Part shown: one piece after another, positions 1-13,816 of the stretch
Layout: each line of letters begins with the position of its first letter
How positions within the stretch are numbered: the first letter of the stretch is position 1
Assembly (NCBI GenBank): GCA_964019165.1
Contig: OZ025278.1
Span: 12,526,786-12,590,785, forward strand
DNA: 64,000 bases
Origin: Mastigias papua
Taxonomy: Eukaryota > Cnidaria > Scyphozoa > Rhizostomeae > Mastigiidae
Direction of reading: 5' to 3'
Made by a program: the position numbers and the translations under genes
Notes under the pieces: model-generated
Databases searched by the model: none
Seen by the model: the letters and a program-made list of their open reading frames with translations, nothing else
Told to the model about the DNA's origin: nothing

Positions 1-177
1 CACAAGTTCTGCGATAGACATCGAATCCAAAAAGCAAAGGTGTTGATTATCCTCAGTGCAAACTACAGATCAAAAATTGATAACAGATGATATACAGTCT
101 TGAATAATTCGTAAGTCCGCATCCTATTATTTTGCACAAAATTAAGCTTATGGCTCACAGCTTTCCAAGTACAAAAA

Positions 178-518
178 TCAAGCTGTAAAATCAAGCAAAT
201 TCAAAACATCGCCACCATCTTCGCCATGTCTTGACTTCTTCTCCAACTCTTCATTCAATTTGATCAATTCATCGATTCTTGTTTGTTGCTGAGAAACTCT
301 GTCAGTCATCTCTGACAATTTTAACTGTAACTGAACTTTATCATTGCAAATTTTCTCAAAATCTCCTTTTAATGACTTGACTTGCTCATCTTTCAAAGCA
401 CTCATTGCAGACCTCATACTGTCGACTTCAATCTCGTATCTCTGCTTCTGAAGGTTAAGCTGATCTTCAAGATCTGCATTCTCCTTGGCTAGTCTTTTCA
501 ATTCTTTCGACAATGACT
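178..518 (-). CDS. Giant coiled-coil protein, C-terminal exon
   Basis: This is the last coding exon of the giant coiled-coil gene. The acceptor is TTCACGTTCAG at 519, and the first two bases complete a GAG codon with the G left by the phase-1 donor at 2952, so the frame runs through as ...ADKS-E-SLSKELKR.... It adds about 112 residues of further coiled coil and a short non-helical tail ending LLDFTA, then TGA at 178-180. No internal Met is needed for translation. Continuity of heptad character and exact frame agreement support the join. An additional small exon inside the 2.4 kb intron cannot be excluded. Confidence 0.8.
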
Positions 519-1376
519 CTGAACGTGAAAAGTGGCTATCATTAGTAAAATCTATGTCTGTGAATTTAAACGATAGTTTTACGAGTCAACACTCCATGAT
601 TACATGGTTACTTAGACAAAACAAGGTATAAATGAGGTTTGGAAGAAATACCAAACTCCATAATCAGAAAAGGAAAGGATATATTAACCTTAAATTCATA
701 ATTTGCAAAGAACAATAATGAGTTACTAACACATGCGAGCAACCAAATGCAAGAAAAGAACAGATAATAAATATGGAACAGATGACTACAAGGAATTGAC
801 TGACTTATTTTTTCAAAATAGCCCGTTTTTCTTCCAGTTACTTGGATAAGGCAAATAAACATCTGAGTGCAGTCTTTGTTATACGAGCACAATGTATTAG
901 AACACTGCGGGTCGATTAGCCAAAAAATAAGAACAAGGCTACAGCATGTTCATTCTCAGACGAAAAATCAACATAAAGCAACAACAACAAGGTGATTTTG
1001 ATTCGCAGTATGATTCACAACCACCCAACTACTACCATTCCTTTGGCAAATAACTTCTGATCAGATTTTTGACAAATATGAGCATTCGTTGCTTCAAAAG
1101 TCGCCCCCTTAGGCGGTACGTCACAGAAACTTTGTATTGCACATAGCTTCTCAAATACTTGCAAAGAACATACTCTTGGAATAATACCAAGTTGTAGGAC
1201 CTTTTAAGTCTAAAACTGTCAAAAATCTTTAACATATCGGCCCTCGGCAAAAATTATTTGGTTCTTACAAAAGGAGAATGTAATCGATGGTAAAAACGTG
1301 CTGATAATAACAGCAATAATATTTTTCCCATGCGCATAACAAATAACAGAAGGAAATTGAAAGTAATAACTGACAT

Positions 1377-1509
<133 letters not shown>

Positions 1510-1559
1510 TAATAGTGATAACACAGCGATTACAAAACCAGCGATTTTATTAAATCACT

Positions 1560-1733
1560 ATTGCACGAAAAGTGGATACGGTCAACAGTTTTTAGCATAT
1601 TGGAAAGTTTTTCCGTCCGACAATGGTCAGAGTACGTTATTATGTGACGTTTTCATACTCTAACCAGCGTCGGATGAAAACTTTTTTCAGTATGCTAAAA
1701 GCATGCTCCCACTTCTTCGACCAATAGTGCAAT
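1560..1733. mobile_element. Palindromic (foldback/MITE-like) element
   Basis: The two halves are inverted copies. The left outer arm ATTGCAC...AGTGG is matched by the right outer arm read in reverse. The inner arms (about 1590-1636 and 1655-1702) share TTTTAGCATA, a run ending in TCCGAC, and GGT[C/T]AGAGTA in order. The centre is only ~20 bases. No coding capacity. The structure fits a short non-autonomous foldback element; no target duplication is obvious. Confidence 0.65.
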
Positions 1734-2444
1734 TTTGCTGTAGCGATAGAATATTCATAAATTTTATTATATACTTCAGAAGATAAATACAGTTGAGAAT
1801 TGAAACAAACCAAAAAACTAAAACTTGACTAAGTCGCTTGATATGAAATTCTTTACCACAGTTGAGAGAGTAAGCTAAGATAAAACCATTGTGAAATAAT
1901 GATCTATTCATTAAATCAGTCGCTGTTTGAAATCAGTTCAGCCATGAAATAAAAACTGCACTTTCGCTGGCTACTTTCAAAACGAAATTGAAAACGTTTT
2001 TGAAAGATCAAAGAGGTCGATAATCGAAATCAATCTTCGTCGCAAAAGTTTAACTTCTGAGTCCCTTTCCTTTTACATACTTTTTCTTGCTTTTCATGTA
2101 TACTGGCATTTTAAGTGACTTTTAAATGTAGCTCAGGTTAGTTATGTTTTCGCTTACTCAGGGCACAATGGAAAGCAGCTTATTACTGAATTTTTTTTTA
2201 ACATGATGAAATAAATAAAAATGAAATAAAATTAGACATGCTTTCTCAAGAATTTACCCCTACGTGGCAAGAGCGGCTTTTTAATATGCGTTATTCAGTA
2301 AGGCAAAATATGGGGTTTGTACAGGTTAAATTCGGATGGAGATTTTAAAAGCATACACTGACTTTTGGAGAGATTAACTACCAAGTTATGAGATCATCGG
2401 GACGTGAGAATCATTAGTTCTAAGGTAACCTATACAAAAGGCGA

Positions 2445-2795
2445 TACACGTTTTCTTTTATAAGAAAATCACTTTTTCATCTGAGCCTCCATTTTCTAAA
2501 CTTGTCCTAAAATTGAGGCTGAGATTTTCTTAACTTTTATTGAAATAAACTGGGTAAAAGAGGTTACCATTATTTGCTACAAAAAGTTTGAATTTTGCTA
2601 ACCAAGATTATCAAAAAAAGGTTTTGATCTTTGTAAAAGAGCTTGCAAATAATGAGCTAATATCAATTTCTGGCACATAGAAAAGGTGAATTTTGGAATT
2701 TGAGCCTCGTGATTTTCATAAAATTTTCTTAAGACTATGGGTTTTTGAGCCTGATTTTCGTATAAATTTTTTTCTTACAAAGAAAAAGAGGTGTA
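2445..2795. mobile_element. Miniature inverted-repeat element, TACACG family, copy 1
   Basis: 351 bases. The left end reads TACACGTTTTCTTTTATAAG and the right end is its degenerate reverse complement, finishing GTGTA. The interior contains inverted blocks built on GAGCCT(C/G) and TTTTCTTAA. It shares long interior stretches with copies at 14098-14456 and 43573-44051, such as CTAACCAAGAT and GAGCTTGCAAATAATGA. A terminal TA may be the target duplication, which would fit the Tc1/mariner superfamily. No open reading frame. Confidence 0.8.
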
Positions 2796-2951
2796 TTCAA
2801 ACCTCTGATAACGTGTGCGTATGCATAAGGGAACGTTCTATGCCACAAGGGCTGGCATATGAACATTGATTGGAAATGCAGATTGACGAGAAGACTATGG
2901 CAGCAAAAGTATCTCAACGTGTTCAATGTAAATTAATTACACGGCGCTCAC

Positions 2952-5900
2952 CTGATTTGTCTGCAGTATCCTCATAAATAGTGGACAGAGTTTCTTTCAT
3001 ATTTTCAATCAATTTGTTCTTTCTTCTTAATTCATCTTCGCTATTCTTCAGCTTACTTTCAATAGCCAATAGTACAGTCTCTCGGTCTTCCTCGTTGGTA
3101 CCACTTCCGGAACGTTTGTTATCCCGCATCTCTTGCAACTGCCCTTCGAGCTCACTCACCTGTAGCATAAGATCTCCAATATGTGTAGATGCATAGTTCA
3201 TTTCCTCGCCGTATTTCTCTTCAAGCTCGTTGAAATCCTTAGCCATATTCCGATACTTCTCTTCAGACTCTTCCAAGGATGTCTGCAGCATTTTGATTCT
3301 TTCTCCGTGAATGTCTACACCAGATTCGCCGCTCCCATAAGCACCACTATCAATATCAGCTTTCATTCGCGTTAACTCGTTATAAATAAGGTTGTAATTT
3401 TCGTCCATTTCTGCCCGTTCCTTGTCGTTAACAGCAAGAGCCTCTCTTAGATTACCTATCTCACTTTTCAGTTCGGCGGTCTCCGCAGATGTCACAAGCG
3501 GCTCCCCGCCAAACAGCTGATCACAGAGAGCCTCGTACTGCTCATCTTTCTCGCTTAATTTGTTTCTCAGATGGTCGAGTTCTTTCTGCAATTCTTCAGC
3601 CTTCAATTCTTCTTCTCTTTTTCCATTGATCTTCCAAGTGACCTCATCAACAGTCCCGTCTTGCAGTTGCGCTTGATTTTGCAAAGACGATATCTCATTC
3701 TTCAACTCTTTTATCTCTGCAGTCTTCATTCTGATTTCCTCTTGCAACATAAAAACAGTGCCCTTCAGCTGTTTGTGGGTATTTCTTCGTAAACTTTTTT
3801 CATCTTCACTTAGTGAAATAGCTCCTTCACTGATAGTTTCTTCACTGGCTTCTTTGCTAAGAAGATCAACTTCAACATTCTTACTTTCCACTATCATCTT
3901 CATCATGACAAGCTCTGTGGATTTCTCTCGCAATTCTCTATATGCAGCTATCAGACGGCGCTTCCATGACTGTGGGCCTCCTTTTAAAATATCCTGATCT
4001 TCACCAATATCGTCTTCCATTTCTTCTCTAGGACTTTGAAGAATATTATCGATGATTTTCTGCAAATCTTCCTGCTTTGCTTGCAGAACTTTCTTTTCTT
4101 GCTCCAGATCGGCAATCTTCTCTTCATTATCAATAAGAAGCAGTGTCAGGTCGTTTACGTCACCTAGCCGTTCGTCAGATGTGAGCTCATTGATTCTCTT
4201 GCGTAGCCCTTCCCTCTCAACGTCCAGTTGATAGACTGCCTCTTCCATACGCGAATTTTCATCTTCCAATTCACTAATCTTCATCTTCAAATCCATAGTG
4301 TTTTTTTCATTGTTTTGTACAGTCTCATCGTATGATTTCTGTTGCGCAGCCTTCTCCAGTTCAAGGCGAAACACTGCGTCTTCCAGGCTCTTTACCTTCT
4401 TCTGATTTTCCTTCAATTCATCATTGCTATCATCTTCCTGTCTTGCTACATGTTCTAAAAGTTCATGAATTCTAGCTTGAAGATCTTCTCTATCAAGTTC
4501 CAACCTGTAAATTGTATCTTTCAATAGTTGGTGATCATCACTCTTTATATCTTCTCCTGATTTATTCTTCCTTTCATTCGCAAGAGTCAAGTCTTCCACT
4601 TTTGCTTCGAGGTACTTCTTATCTTCCTTTAAGCTCTCAATCGTTGCATTCAGCTTCCTCAATGACTCTTCAAATTCATCCTTTTTAGCTGCTGCCTCGG
4701 CTTCTTCATTGTCAAGTTTCATTCCATGGTGTAATAGCCTGTTGTAGTCATCTTCAAGTTCTTCAATCCTCGTTTTCAAGTGCTCCAGCTCCTCCTCACT
4801 ATCTAGCGCTCTTTCAGTTAACTCTGAATTTTCCGTCTCTCTTTGTGCAATCTGCTTTTCCAAGATTTTCACTTGCCCTGTAAGACGCTCAATGAACTCT
4901 TCGCGTCTCTGTGCCTCATCTTCTATACTTCTCTTGTCTTTCTCACAATTCTCAACTTTCTTTTTCAAAGCAGTAATCTGATCTATTAGAAGCCTATGAC
5001 CTATTTCATCATCTTTGTCTTTTTCTGAAACTTCCTCCTCAAGAGCTGATATCTTACTGTTTGTTTCTTCAACAATCTTTCTGAATTCTTCAACCCTATT
5101 TTCTAGCTCAAAATTAGCCTTTCGCTGCTCACCCAATTCATCGATGACGTTCTTCGAGTAACCTGCTATTAAAGAGGTCATTTTGTCTATTTCTTCCGCG
5201 ACCTCTTCTTCATTAGTTGAACTTGGCAAGAGATCCTCATCTGCCATGACAAACACACCTCTAGCCACCTTCTTCAAATCATTCCATGCTGAAATCAAGT
5301 GTCTTGAAGAGGCTGCAATTTTTTCTTTTCTTTCAACATCCTGCAGGTCATCAGAGTGCGTCACCGCTTCTTGTATGGCTTCCAAGGCTATGCTTCTTGC
5401 CGTGGCTTTATCTAATTCTGCCTCTAACCATTTTATACGATCTTTGGACTTCTCCAGCTCTGAACGAATTTTCTTTCGTTCCTTTTCTGTATCCAGCAAG
5501 TCAGCCTTCAACGTTACAATGTTTTCGGCATGTTTGTCAAGGCTGTTGCTCTTCTTATTCAGTTCTGCTCGAAGCTTTTCGTTCTCCTTGTCAGCAACCT
5601 CAGTTTTCCTCTTGGCATCAGCCTGGATCGTCGTTCGTTCTCTCCTAATTCTCTTTTGCAATGATTCACCGATTACTCTTTTCGCTTTCTTTTCGTCATC
5701 GGATAAATCAATGCTATCCATTCGAAGCTCATTTTTGAACAGTCCAATATGTGATTTCATCGTCTCCATCAATTTCTTATTGGTTCTTAATTCCTTCTCT
5801 AAGCTTGCGATTTTTCTTGAAGATAGTTCTGTCGGAGACTTGGCTCGTTCACTCTCAGCTCGTCTATAATTCTTCGTCTGTTGCTCTAAATTCTTGTTCT

Positions 5901-8900
5901 CTGTGTTCAATCTCTTGACGTTTTCTTCCAAAACTTGAAGTTTCTCATCTTGAGCTTTTGTTTCCCTCAACTGGCTCTGCAATTTGGCGTTGTTTGTTTT
6001 CAACAGCTTGATCTCATCGCCTGAATTTTTCAGTTTCTCTTTCAAACTATCAACTTCTTCGATTTTCTTCTGAACTTCCTTTTCAAAATAATCAACAGAT
6101 TGTAAAAGTGTCTTTATATCATCATCCTGCTCCTCAACCTTTCTTTCAAGGTCTTTCCTAACCTCTGCCTTGCCTGGACTTGTCCTACCTTGTTTCGGCC
6201 TGGGAGAGATGGGAATTCTTGACACACCTTTTCCTTTATGTCCATATGATTCGCTGGCCGGTTGCTCTTTGCTATTGATAGCAATGAACTTAGGAGATCT
6301 TTTTGAGGCACTGTCAGCAAAGCCGGAATCTTTGTCGGGCAAATTCTGTAGAGCCCCTTCAACAGAGATCTCTGAAATGGCTTGAATCTGATCTTCATTA
6401 GTTTGAGAAACGGCCAATCCTTTCTCTAACATTTCTATAGCAATTCTTTGGTCTTCACAAGTAGCTTCTAAAGTAGCAATTTCCTCCTTAAGATCCTTCA
6501 TCTCTCTATCTCGTTGCTTCTCGAGTTCCTTATATTCATCTGAATCCAATAGCACTATTTCCTTGGTTTTCCAGTCAGGTCCTAACTTCTCTCTCATCTG
6601 CGCTAACTCTCTCTCGTAGATCTTCAATTTCTTATCCTTCTGGTCTATTTCATCATCAAGCTCACCAAGTTTCGCTCGCAACCGCTTGATAACATCATCT
6701 TTCTGCCTCACTTGATAACTGATAGGTAAATCTTTTTGCTTCTCAAGTGACTTTTTAAGTTTTGCGTTTTCTCTCTTCAGCACTTCCACATCTTCTGAAA
6801 TGCTCATATCGTCTACTTGCTTTGAAGTCTGGTCATTCTTCTCTCCTACAGATGTCTTTTCATCTTCAGTCTTCTTTGCTAATTCTCGCTTCAGTTCTTT
6901 AACTCTGCCCTCTAATTCTCTTATCAAATTATCTCTTATCTCAATTTCTTCCTTGTTCTCACTGCTAAAATCCTTAAATGACTCTATAGACGCAAGACTG
7001 TTGTCCAATAGTTCTTCGTTTCCAAAAATACCGGAACTAACACTCTTCACAGTATCGTCAGCTATTTTGGTACTATCTTCAGTCTTCCCGCCATCTTCAT
7101 CCTTAGAAAAACTAGATGACGAACCTCCCTTTTCTCCAAGACTACTCTTCGCAGTTGGAGCCTTCTTTTTCTTGGTGACTTCTCCTAGACTCTGGTCTCT
7201 TTCTAGATTATTTACTTTCCTTACAAGCTTCGCATTTTCCATTTCTAACACTTTTATGCGCCTTTTCAATGCCATGATCTGATCCTTAGCAGCCCTGTCA
7301 AGCACTTTTTCATCAAAGCTTCGCCCAGTGCCCAATTGTTCCTTAACACTCACTTTCGCCTCTCGCAGATCCTTTGCTAATGCTGTAATCTGTTTTTGTT
7401 TATTATTCATTTCATCCTTAAGTCCTTCATTTTCTTTAAATAACTTCTTCAAGTCGTCTCTAAGCATATGGATTGTGCTGTGATGATCAATACCATCACT
7501 ACGGCAGCTTGATCTGGCCTTCTGCAAATATTTCTCTAAGTTTGCAACCTTCTCTTCGGCTTTTCTTAATTGATTTTCTAGCTCACTTACTCGTTTTGCA
7601 GACTCTCCAGCCTTTTTCTTTGATGATTTGATCTCGTTTTGCAGTTTGCTTGCCTCCTCTTCATACCTCCTGGCCTCCTCCCTTCCCTTATCCTTCAAAT
7701 CATCTATAGCTTCCTTCTCGCGTCTTTCCTGTTCGTGTAGTCTCCTCCTCATCTCCCTTACTTCAAAGTCATCCAGCTTCAATTGGTCTTGTAGGCTCTT
7801 CATCTCCAGCTGCAATGCATCAATCTCAGTGCGGTCCTCAGCACCCTTATCAATTTCTCTCCTCAACTGCTCATTCTCGGCAATGACAGCGCCAACAGTG
7901 CGTTCTTGGTTCTCCTTCAGTTGGCTCATAATGCCTTTCAGCTTTGCATTCTCTTTCGCAGATGCGCTCAGTTCCTCAGTTAATCTGGCCAGAGTTATTT
8001 CGTTCACTTCCAACACACGAGTGGCATCCTCTAGTTCGTCTTGCGTGACGTCATACTCAGCTGTCTTTGCATCCAGTCGTACACTGAGCTCCTCCGCACG
8101 CAGCATAAGGTCTCGATATCGTTTCTCCACATCATCGAGCCTCCGTCTGAGCAGCCACAACCTCGATTTGTAGTCTCTTGCTTCGAAGTCTTCATCAGAT
8201 GAAAACTCGTCGTGTAGATCGTCCTCAACCTTAATAAGTCCTTCTACCAATATCGCCGTAATATTGTCCACAGTAGCAGTTGCATTTTCAAACAAGTCCC
8301 ATACAAATCTTCTCCGTGTTAGGTGCTTCCTATTTTTATCATATCTGTCCTCTATAGCTTTGAATTTCCTCTTGCACGACTCAAATTCATCGGAATACTG
8401 TTGGAGTGACTTTTCGAGCAGTTTTCCAGTTGCGTCTTTTTGCAGCACCAAATGTCCCCTGAGCATTCCCGTCAAATGCCCATGGCCCCTTTCCATATCG
8501 GCGACTATTTTTGTGATGGCTGTCGTTTCCTCCTCGAGGCTCAGAATTCTAGCGCTCTGCTGGTGATTTTCCTCCTGCAACTTTTTTATTAGCCTATTTC
8601 TGTCATACCTGTTAAGGCCTCCGTCCTTTTCGTCTAGATGAGGCAGCGACTCGTGACTTGCATTCAAAGAATCAACAGCTAATGATTTCGAGTGTTTGGA
8701 TGTAACACTGGCAACTTCATTTTGCAATTTCTTTATCTGATCTGACATATGTTTTGTATCCTCCTCATTTTTAACTTTCTGCTTTATGTATGCCTCGTTT
8801 ATCGTCTTCCTTTCCTTTTCAACAATACCCAATTTCTTACTTAAATCTTTTAAAATTTCATCCTTTTCAACATTCTCTTGCTTTAAATCGGCAAGCTCAT

Positions 8901-11900
8901 CATTTGCTTCCAAACTAGCTACTAGCTTCTCTTTCAGGTCACTGGCCTCGACTTCATATCGTCTTATATCTGCTTTTAGGCCATTGATTTCATCGGCAAG
9001 CTTCTCATTGTCAAGCTCCTGAATCAACAACTTCTCGCTGAGGTACTCCTTCTCCTTGATTATATCATCATTCGCTGTGTCACCAAGTGAAAACTCCCTG
9101 TTACTACTCAAAAGGTCTAACTCTCTAATTTCACTTTGCAGAGTCCTTAGCTTCTTTCGTAGGCTGTTATTCTCATCTTCTAATACTTTGCACTGATCAT
9201 CAGATCGCTTTAAACTCCTCTTCAATACTTTCACCTCATCGTCCAGTTTTGAAGCTTCCTCCGACTTTCCACTAATTTGACGCTTCAAAATGCGGTTTTC
9301 ACTTTCAATCATCTTTGTTTTCTCTTCACTATCAAAAACATTTTCTGAGCTGTAATCCATCAAATTTTCCTTAGTAGCAAGAACTGTCTCCAAAATTGAT
9401 CTTCTCCCTACTTCATCTAACCCCAAAGATTCAGCCAACAGTTTGTTTTGCCGTTTTAATCTCCTGATCTCTCGGTCTCGTTTCTCCAATAGTTCCTGCA
9501 GACTTTCCAAAGAAAGTTCTTCCTTTGTCGTTCCATCTTGAAGCAGCTCTCTATGAACCTCACGAAGGCGCTCTAGAAGCTCATCTCTTTCTTCATAGTC
9601 AATACTTTCATCCAAGATCTTCCGCAGACGGAAGCATTCGGCCTCCTTCTTTCCTAGTAATTCTTTATAAGTCTTCAATCTCTCTTGTCCATCGTCTTGC
9701 CTGATTCTTGTTAACAAATAGTTCTCTGATTTCAAATGGTCACACTTGTCGTTTAGCTCTTTGTTCCTCTTCTTCAAAGATTTCGTCTCGTTTTTGAAGG
9801 TTACAACTTCTTGTTCAGCTTCCTCCACCTTCTGTTGCAATTCAGCATTTGCCTTCTGTAGTTTTGCGTTCTCATTCACCAGATTTCTATTTTCTATTGG
9901 ACCATCCTTCAGATCCCTACTCAGGATTTCTGCAAGCTCTTCAGGATTTTGCACACTAGACAATAGCGTCTCTAATATCTCTCTTTTACCAGGCTGAAAG
10001 TTTGACATAATCTTCTCTATCTTCTTTTCATTCTTAGTTAACTGACTGATCTCATTGTGACATTCAGCGAGAAGATCTTCATACATAAGTCTTTGTCGCT
10101 GAAAATCTTCTTCCAAAATCTCTTTCTCTTTATTAATCTTTTCCAAAGATTTAACGAACTCTTCATAAAATCCATCAATACGAGCGGTCATGTCTTGTCC
10201 CTCTTCAGCAGCCATGCTTTCGTAAAATGCTAGTTTACCCTTCAACCGCTGGCATTCTGCTTCCTTCAGTTGTAAGTCAATAGCATTATATTCCCTCTCC
10301 GGCTCTTTCAAATTTCTTAGATCTTTTCTGTAAAAATCGTCGATCTCCGCATTTCTTTCCATTAGGGCGAGTTCTAACTCTTCTATTCTGTACATTTGTT
10401 TTTGAGTTTCTTCCGACAACTTGGAGTTCTCTTCAATAAGATGGAGGTTTTCTCTTTTATGGCTTGCAATTTCGTTAAAACTTTTTCGTTGGTTTTCCTC
10501 CGCGATTTCAACCACCCTCTGCAAGGCAGCCAACTCTTCAGAAATGCTCTCTTGATTCGATCGTCTAAATGTTGAAACCACATCTTCAAAGTTGACTACA
10601 CTCTCCACAGAAACTTTCTCTCCAGTCAATTTCTCTCCAGTCAATTTCCCTCCAGTCAATTTCTCTCCTGTGTGATGCTCTTGTTTTAAATTACGAATCT
10701 CTTCGATTGCACTCTCTAATTCCCTACGTAATTCACTGATCTCATTGCTTTTTGTATCCACTTTTATCTTCAGATGTTCGCATTCATCTTTTAGACTCTT
10801 AATATCATCATTATGAGCATCCTTGGAAGCATCCTCCTTGGAAGCCTCCTCCTTAGCTGCTAATTCAGTCTCATACTTGATCTTCATATCGAATAACTCC
10901 TTCTTCAGATCATATACTCGTCCACGATAAAAATCAACATCATTTGCTCTCAAATGGAGTCTCTCTTTCAATTTATCAATCTCTTCTCTGAGACTTTGCT
11001 CCACGGCGTCCCTTTCCTGTGAAGCTTGTTTCAACTCTCGTTTCAAATTTTGGATTTCATCTCCAGCACTACCATAGCATTTCTCCATTGCGAAGATTTT
11101 ATCCAAACATTTGACAAACTCTTGCCTGATATATTCATGGTCAACACGCCCTTTGCAGTGATGACCCTGATGTCTCAGCAAAGATGGGACGCGTAGCATT
11201 CCTTCAACGTCCTGATCAGCTCTGTCAAGCTCATCCAGATTACGAAGTAACTTCTCACGAATTTCCTTTGGTGAACATCCCTTCATTTTCCTCTCAACTT
11301 CTTCGCACTTTTGCAAAAAATTTTCAAAGCTTCTTCGCGAAGTATCTGAGCCATCTTGATCAGAGCAAGGTTGCAAGGTATCTAAGTCATCTTTATCAGA
11401 GCGACGCCGCAAGGCATCCTTACCATCTTGATCAGAGCGATGCTGCAAAGTATCTGCGCCATCCTGATCAGGGCGACGCCGCAAGGTATCTGCACCATCT
11501 TGATCAGGGCGGTGTTGCAAGTTATCTGCGTAATCCTGGCCAGCCCTATTTACTGTTTCAAATTCTTTGACCAATTTTGACTTTGGATTGTTATCCTTGG
11601 TCTCTAATGGTGGATCTCTCGCAGTAACTCTTGTGGTATTTTTCTCCTGTTCTGCAATAACTGATGTGGGTCCTAAATCGGTTTCCCTCTCGGCTTTTCG
11701 CTCTGCACTCCTTTTAAAATATTCCTTTGGAAGTAACGGTTGTGGTAGGCCAGCCTTGAGGGTCGTCTCGAAATCATGCTTCCTATCAACCTCAGCTTTT
11801 CTGTTTGAATTTGAAATCAACTGTTGAACATTTTCAGATTGTTTTACGAGATCCTTTAATTTCTGTGACAGTGAACTTGTATCGCAGTCGTCCGGCTGTT

Positions 11901-12783
11901 GATCTCCTCCGTTGTTTACTCCCCTGCTGTGCAGCTGACCATTTTTTCTATCCTCATAAGTACGTAAATCCTGCTCGTATAACTGCAAAGCCTTTTCTTC
12001 TCTTTCTCCAGACCTGAATGAATTTCTCTTCCTCCTCCTGCAGCTCTCTATAGTCGGGCTGTCAACATCTTTTACTGCATGGGGAGACTCGAATCCTCGC
12101 CGAGGCTTATTATCTGGAGGATGATACCCTGTCTCATCATGTCCACTCAAATCGCCTTCTCTTGGATGATCTTCCTTGCCCCATTCAGCATTGGTACGTC
12201 TCCTACTTCGGATGTAATGCAAACGATCACGAGGACTGACTGAAATCGAGTCTCTGACTTTGTTCCTGATGAACTGCTCCTCCGCAACTAATTGCTCTTT
12301 TAGATCGTTCAATAACTCACTAAGGATCTGACTGTTCTCCTGCAAATCAGTAACAAGGTTTTCAGGGTGGTCTGAAAACCTGCTGAAGATTTTCACTTTC
12401 TCTTGCAGCCTTTTGTCTGTTGCCTTGTTCATTCTAAGAAACTCTTCCATTTCTCTCCTGTCGCTCCATACAATATCTTGAGCTTTCTCCAACTGTCTGA
12501 TGTAATTGCTCCGCTTCTCTGCTATTGACACTAGAATATCCTTGAGGTTGTCAAGCTCAATCAGTAACTGATAGTCTCTTTTAAAACTCCCTAGTGTTTT
12601 ACTATCATCATGCTGTCGCAGCTTGTCGTACAGCCTCCCGAGCAGCATTCGACCTTTATCCACAGTGTCGTAACATGTTTTGATCTCGGAGGCGAGCGAC
12701 TCCGCAGTTATAGGGCAGTAGTGCCCAGTTTCGCTATGGTTTTGACGTGAAAACCGTACTCCACGATTCTGCTGCATTGCCAT
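2952..12783 (-). CDS. Giant coiled-coil protein, main exon (residues 1-3277)
   Basis: One uninterrupted exon of 9,832 bases encodes about 3,277 residues. From residue ~480 to the end it is almost entirely charged heptad-type sequence (E/K/R/D/L/Q-rich), that is, long coiled coils broken by short Ser/Thr/Pro-rich linkers (for example near residues 1870-1930 and 2150-2210). The first ~190 residues look like a short helical head domain, followed by a basic, low-complexity segment. Two in-frame minisatellites lie at residues ~413-482 and ~703-724. The start ATG at 12783 has a favourable context (G at -3, G at +4). The reading frame ends at a clear donor (CAG|GTGAGC) at 2952/2951, phase 1, joining the exon at 178-518; total about 3,390 residues. 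The architecture resembles large centrosomal, Golgi or kinetochore scaffolds (pericentrin, AKAP9 or CENP-E type), but I recognise no diagnostic domain and assign no orthologue. The gene is certain; the function is not. Confidence 0.9.
10612..10675 (-). repeat. In-frame 15-base minisatellite (LTGEK repeat)
   Basis: Four tandem units of a 15-base motif encode the pentapeptide L-T-G-(E/G)-K at residues ~703-724 of the giant coiled-coil protein. They lie in a linker between coiled-coil blocks and preserve the frame. Confidence 0.85.
11338..11545 (-). repeat. In-frame 42-base minisatellite (DQDG repeat)
   Basis: About five tandem 42-base units encode a 14-residue repeat with consensus R-x-[PS]-D-Q-D-G-x-D-T-L-[RQ]-x-R (residues ~413-482 of the giant coiled-coil protein). 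Units differ by a few substitutions, all frame-preserving. The segment is acidic/basic alternating, probably disordered, and precedes the main coiled coil. Confidence 0.9.
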
Positions 12784-13061
12784 TTCAGACAGCGAGCCAC
12801 AAGCGTTTAACTTATATCTACAACCTAAAGGTAATATACAGAGGCTGTTTCCGAAAAGACTTCAATAGTTAGGGTTTTCAACGACGAGTTCAGCCCATCA
12901 CAAACCACACACACCCAGGCAACTTGGTCATAATAACAGCTCTTTGGCATACCACGATATGAAACTCAAATACATTGCGGTCCTAACGATGCTGCAAAGC
13001 CTAAATGTTTGCCATTTGTGATACAGAATATCTCTGCCAGCTCTCTGCTTGCGTACTATGC

Positions 13062-13073
13062 CCAATGACCAAT
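13062..13073 (-). promoter_or_regulatory. Paired CCAAT boxes upstream of the giant coiled-coil gene
   Basis: Two CCAAT motifs sit 7 bases apart (13062-13066 and 13069-13073), about 285 bases upstream of the minus-strand start codon, with a further ATTGG near 13247. NF-Y binds CCAAT in either orientation, so this is a reasonable core-promoter candidate. It is inferred from motif and position only. Confidence 0.35.
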
Positions 13074-13816
13074 GACGCAATCGCCTCTAGCGGGTAAAAG
13101 TACTATGTAGTCAAAATATGAGCCTTGAAATCTACCAACTATTTCTAATAGGTAGCACCTCTGCTCCAAGTGTGAATGTATAGAAGATAGTTCTTATGAA
13201 TGAAGGAGTTAGCAGTAGCAAAAGGTTCAGAAACACGGAAGATGATTGGCTGCTTTAACAATAGGTCATTATAAGTTGCAGGTAAGGGGATTCAGGTATT
13301 CAGTTTTGCTCGACCAAGAGGGCGCAATTTCGCGTCACTACGGGTATCGAATATTCAAAGTAAGTTTGTGATAGAAGTTCTTGAATGAAATAAAAAAAGT
13401 GAACTCCGATGATCGGTGTATGTATGATTGAGAGCAGCTTTGTTACTATAATGAACGCTGCTTACAATAAACAAAATGGCTTAATTAAATAGCTCCACTT
13501 GCAGCTGTTCACTTAAACTAATTTGACCAGTTAAATTCCGTTGAAATTCGAGGACAGTGACGGGCAAACTTATATCCATATGGGGGCGGAGGGTGCAAGC
13601 TTACGATGTCTGGCTTATTGACCTGACAGGCCAGGTCAGAATAGAGAAGATTTATTTTAATTTCATAGCAAATATGAGTTGAATAGCAGTTAATATAGCC
13701 TTACTAAATATTGCTTTCATATTCTACAGCTGCTTTGCAAATTCGCTACAACATTATACGAACGGAAAAGTTCACAGTCCTTCAAGATAATTTATGACAG
13801 AAATCTTCTGCAACAA

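Noticed and set aside
2981..12017. Many plus-strand frames rich in Ser/Phe/Leu, such as 5183-5869 (228 residues)
   Set aside because: They are antisense shadows of the Glu/Lys-rich coiled-coil exon, whose skewed codon composition removes stops on the other strand.
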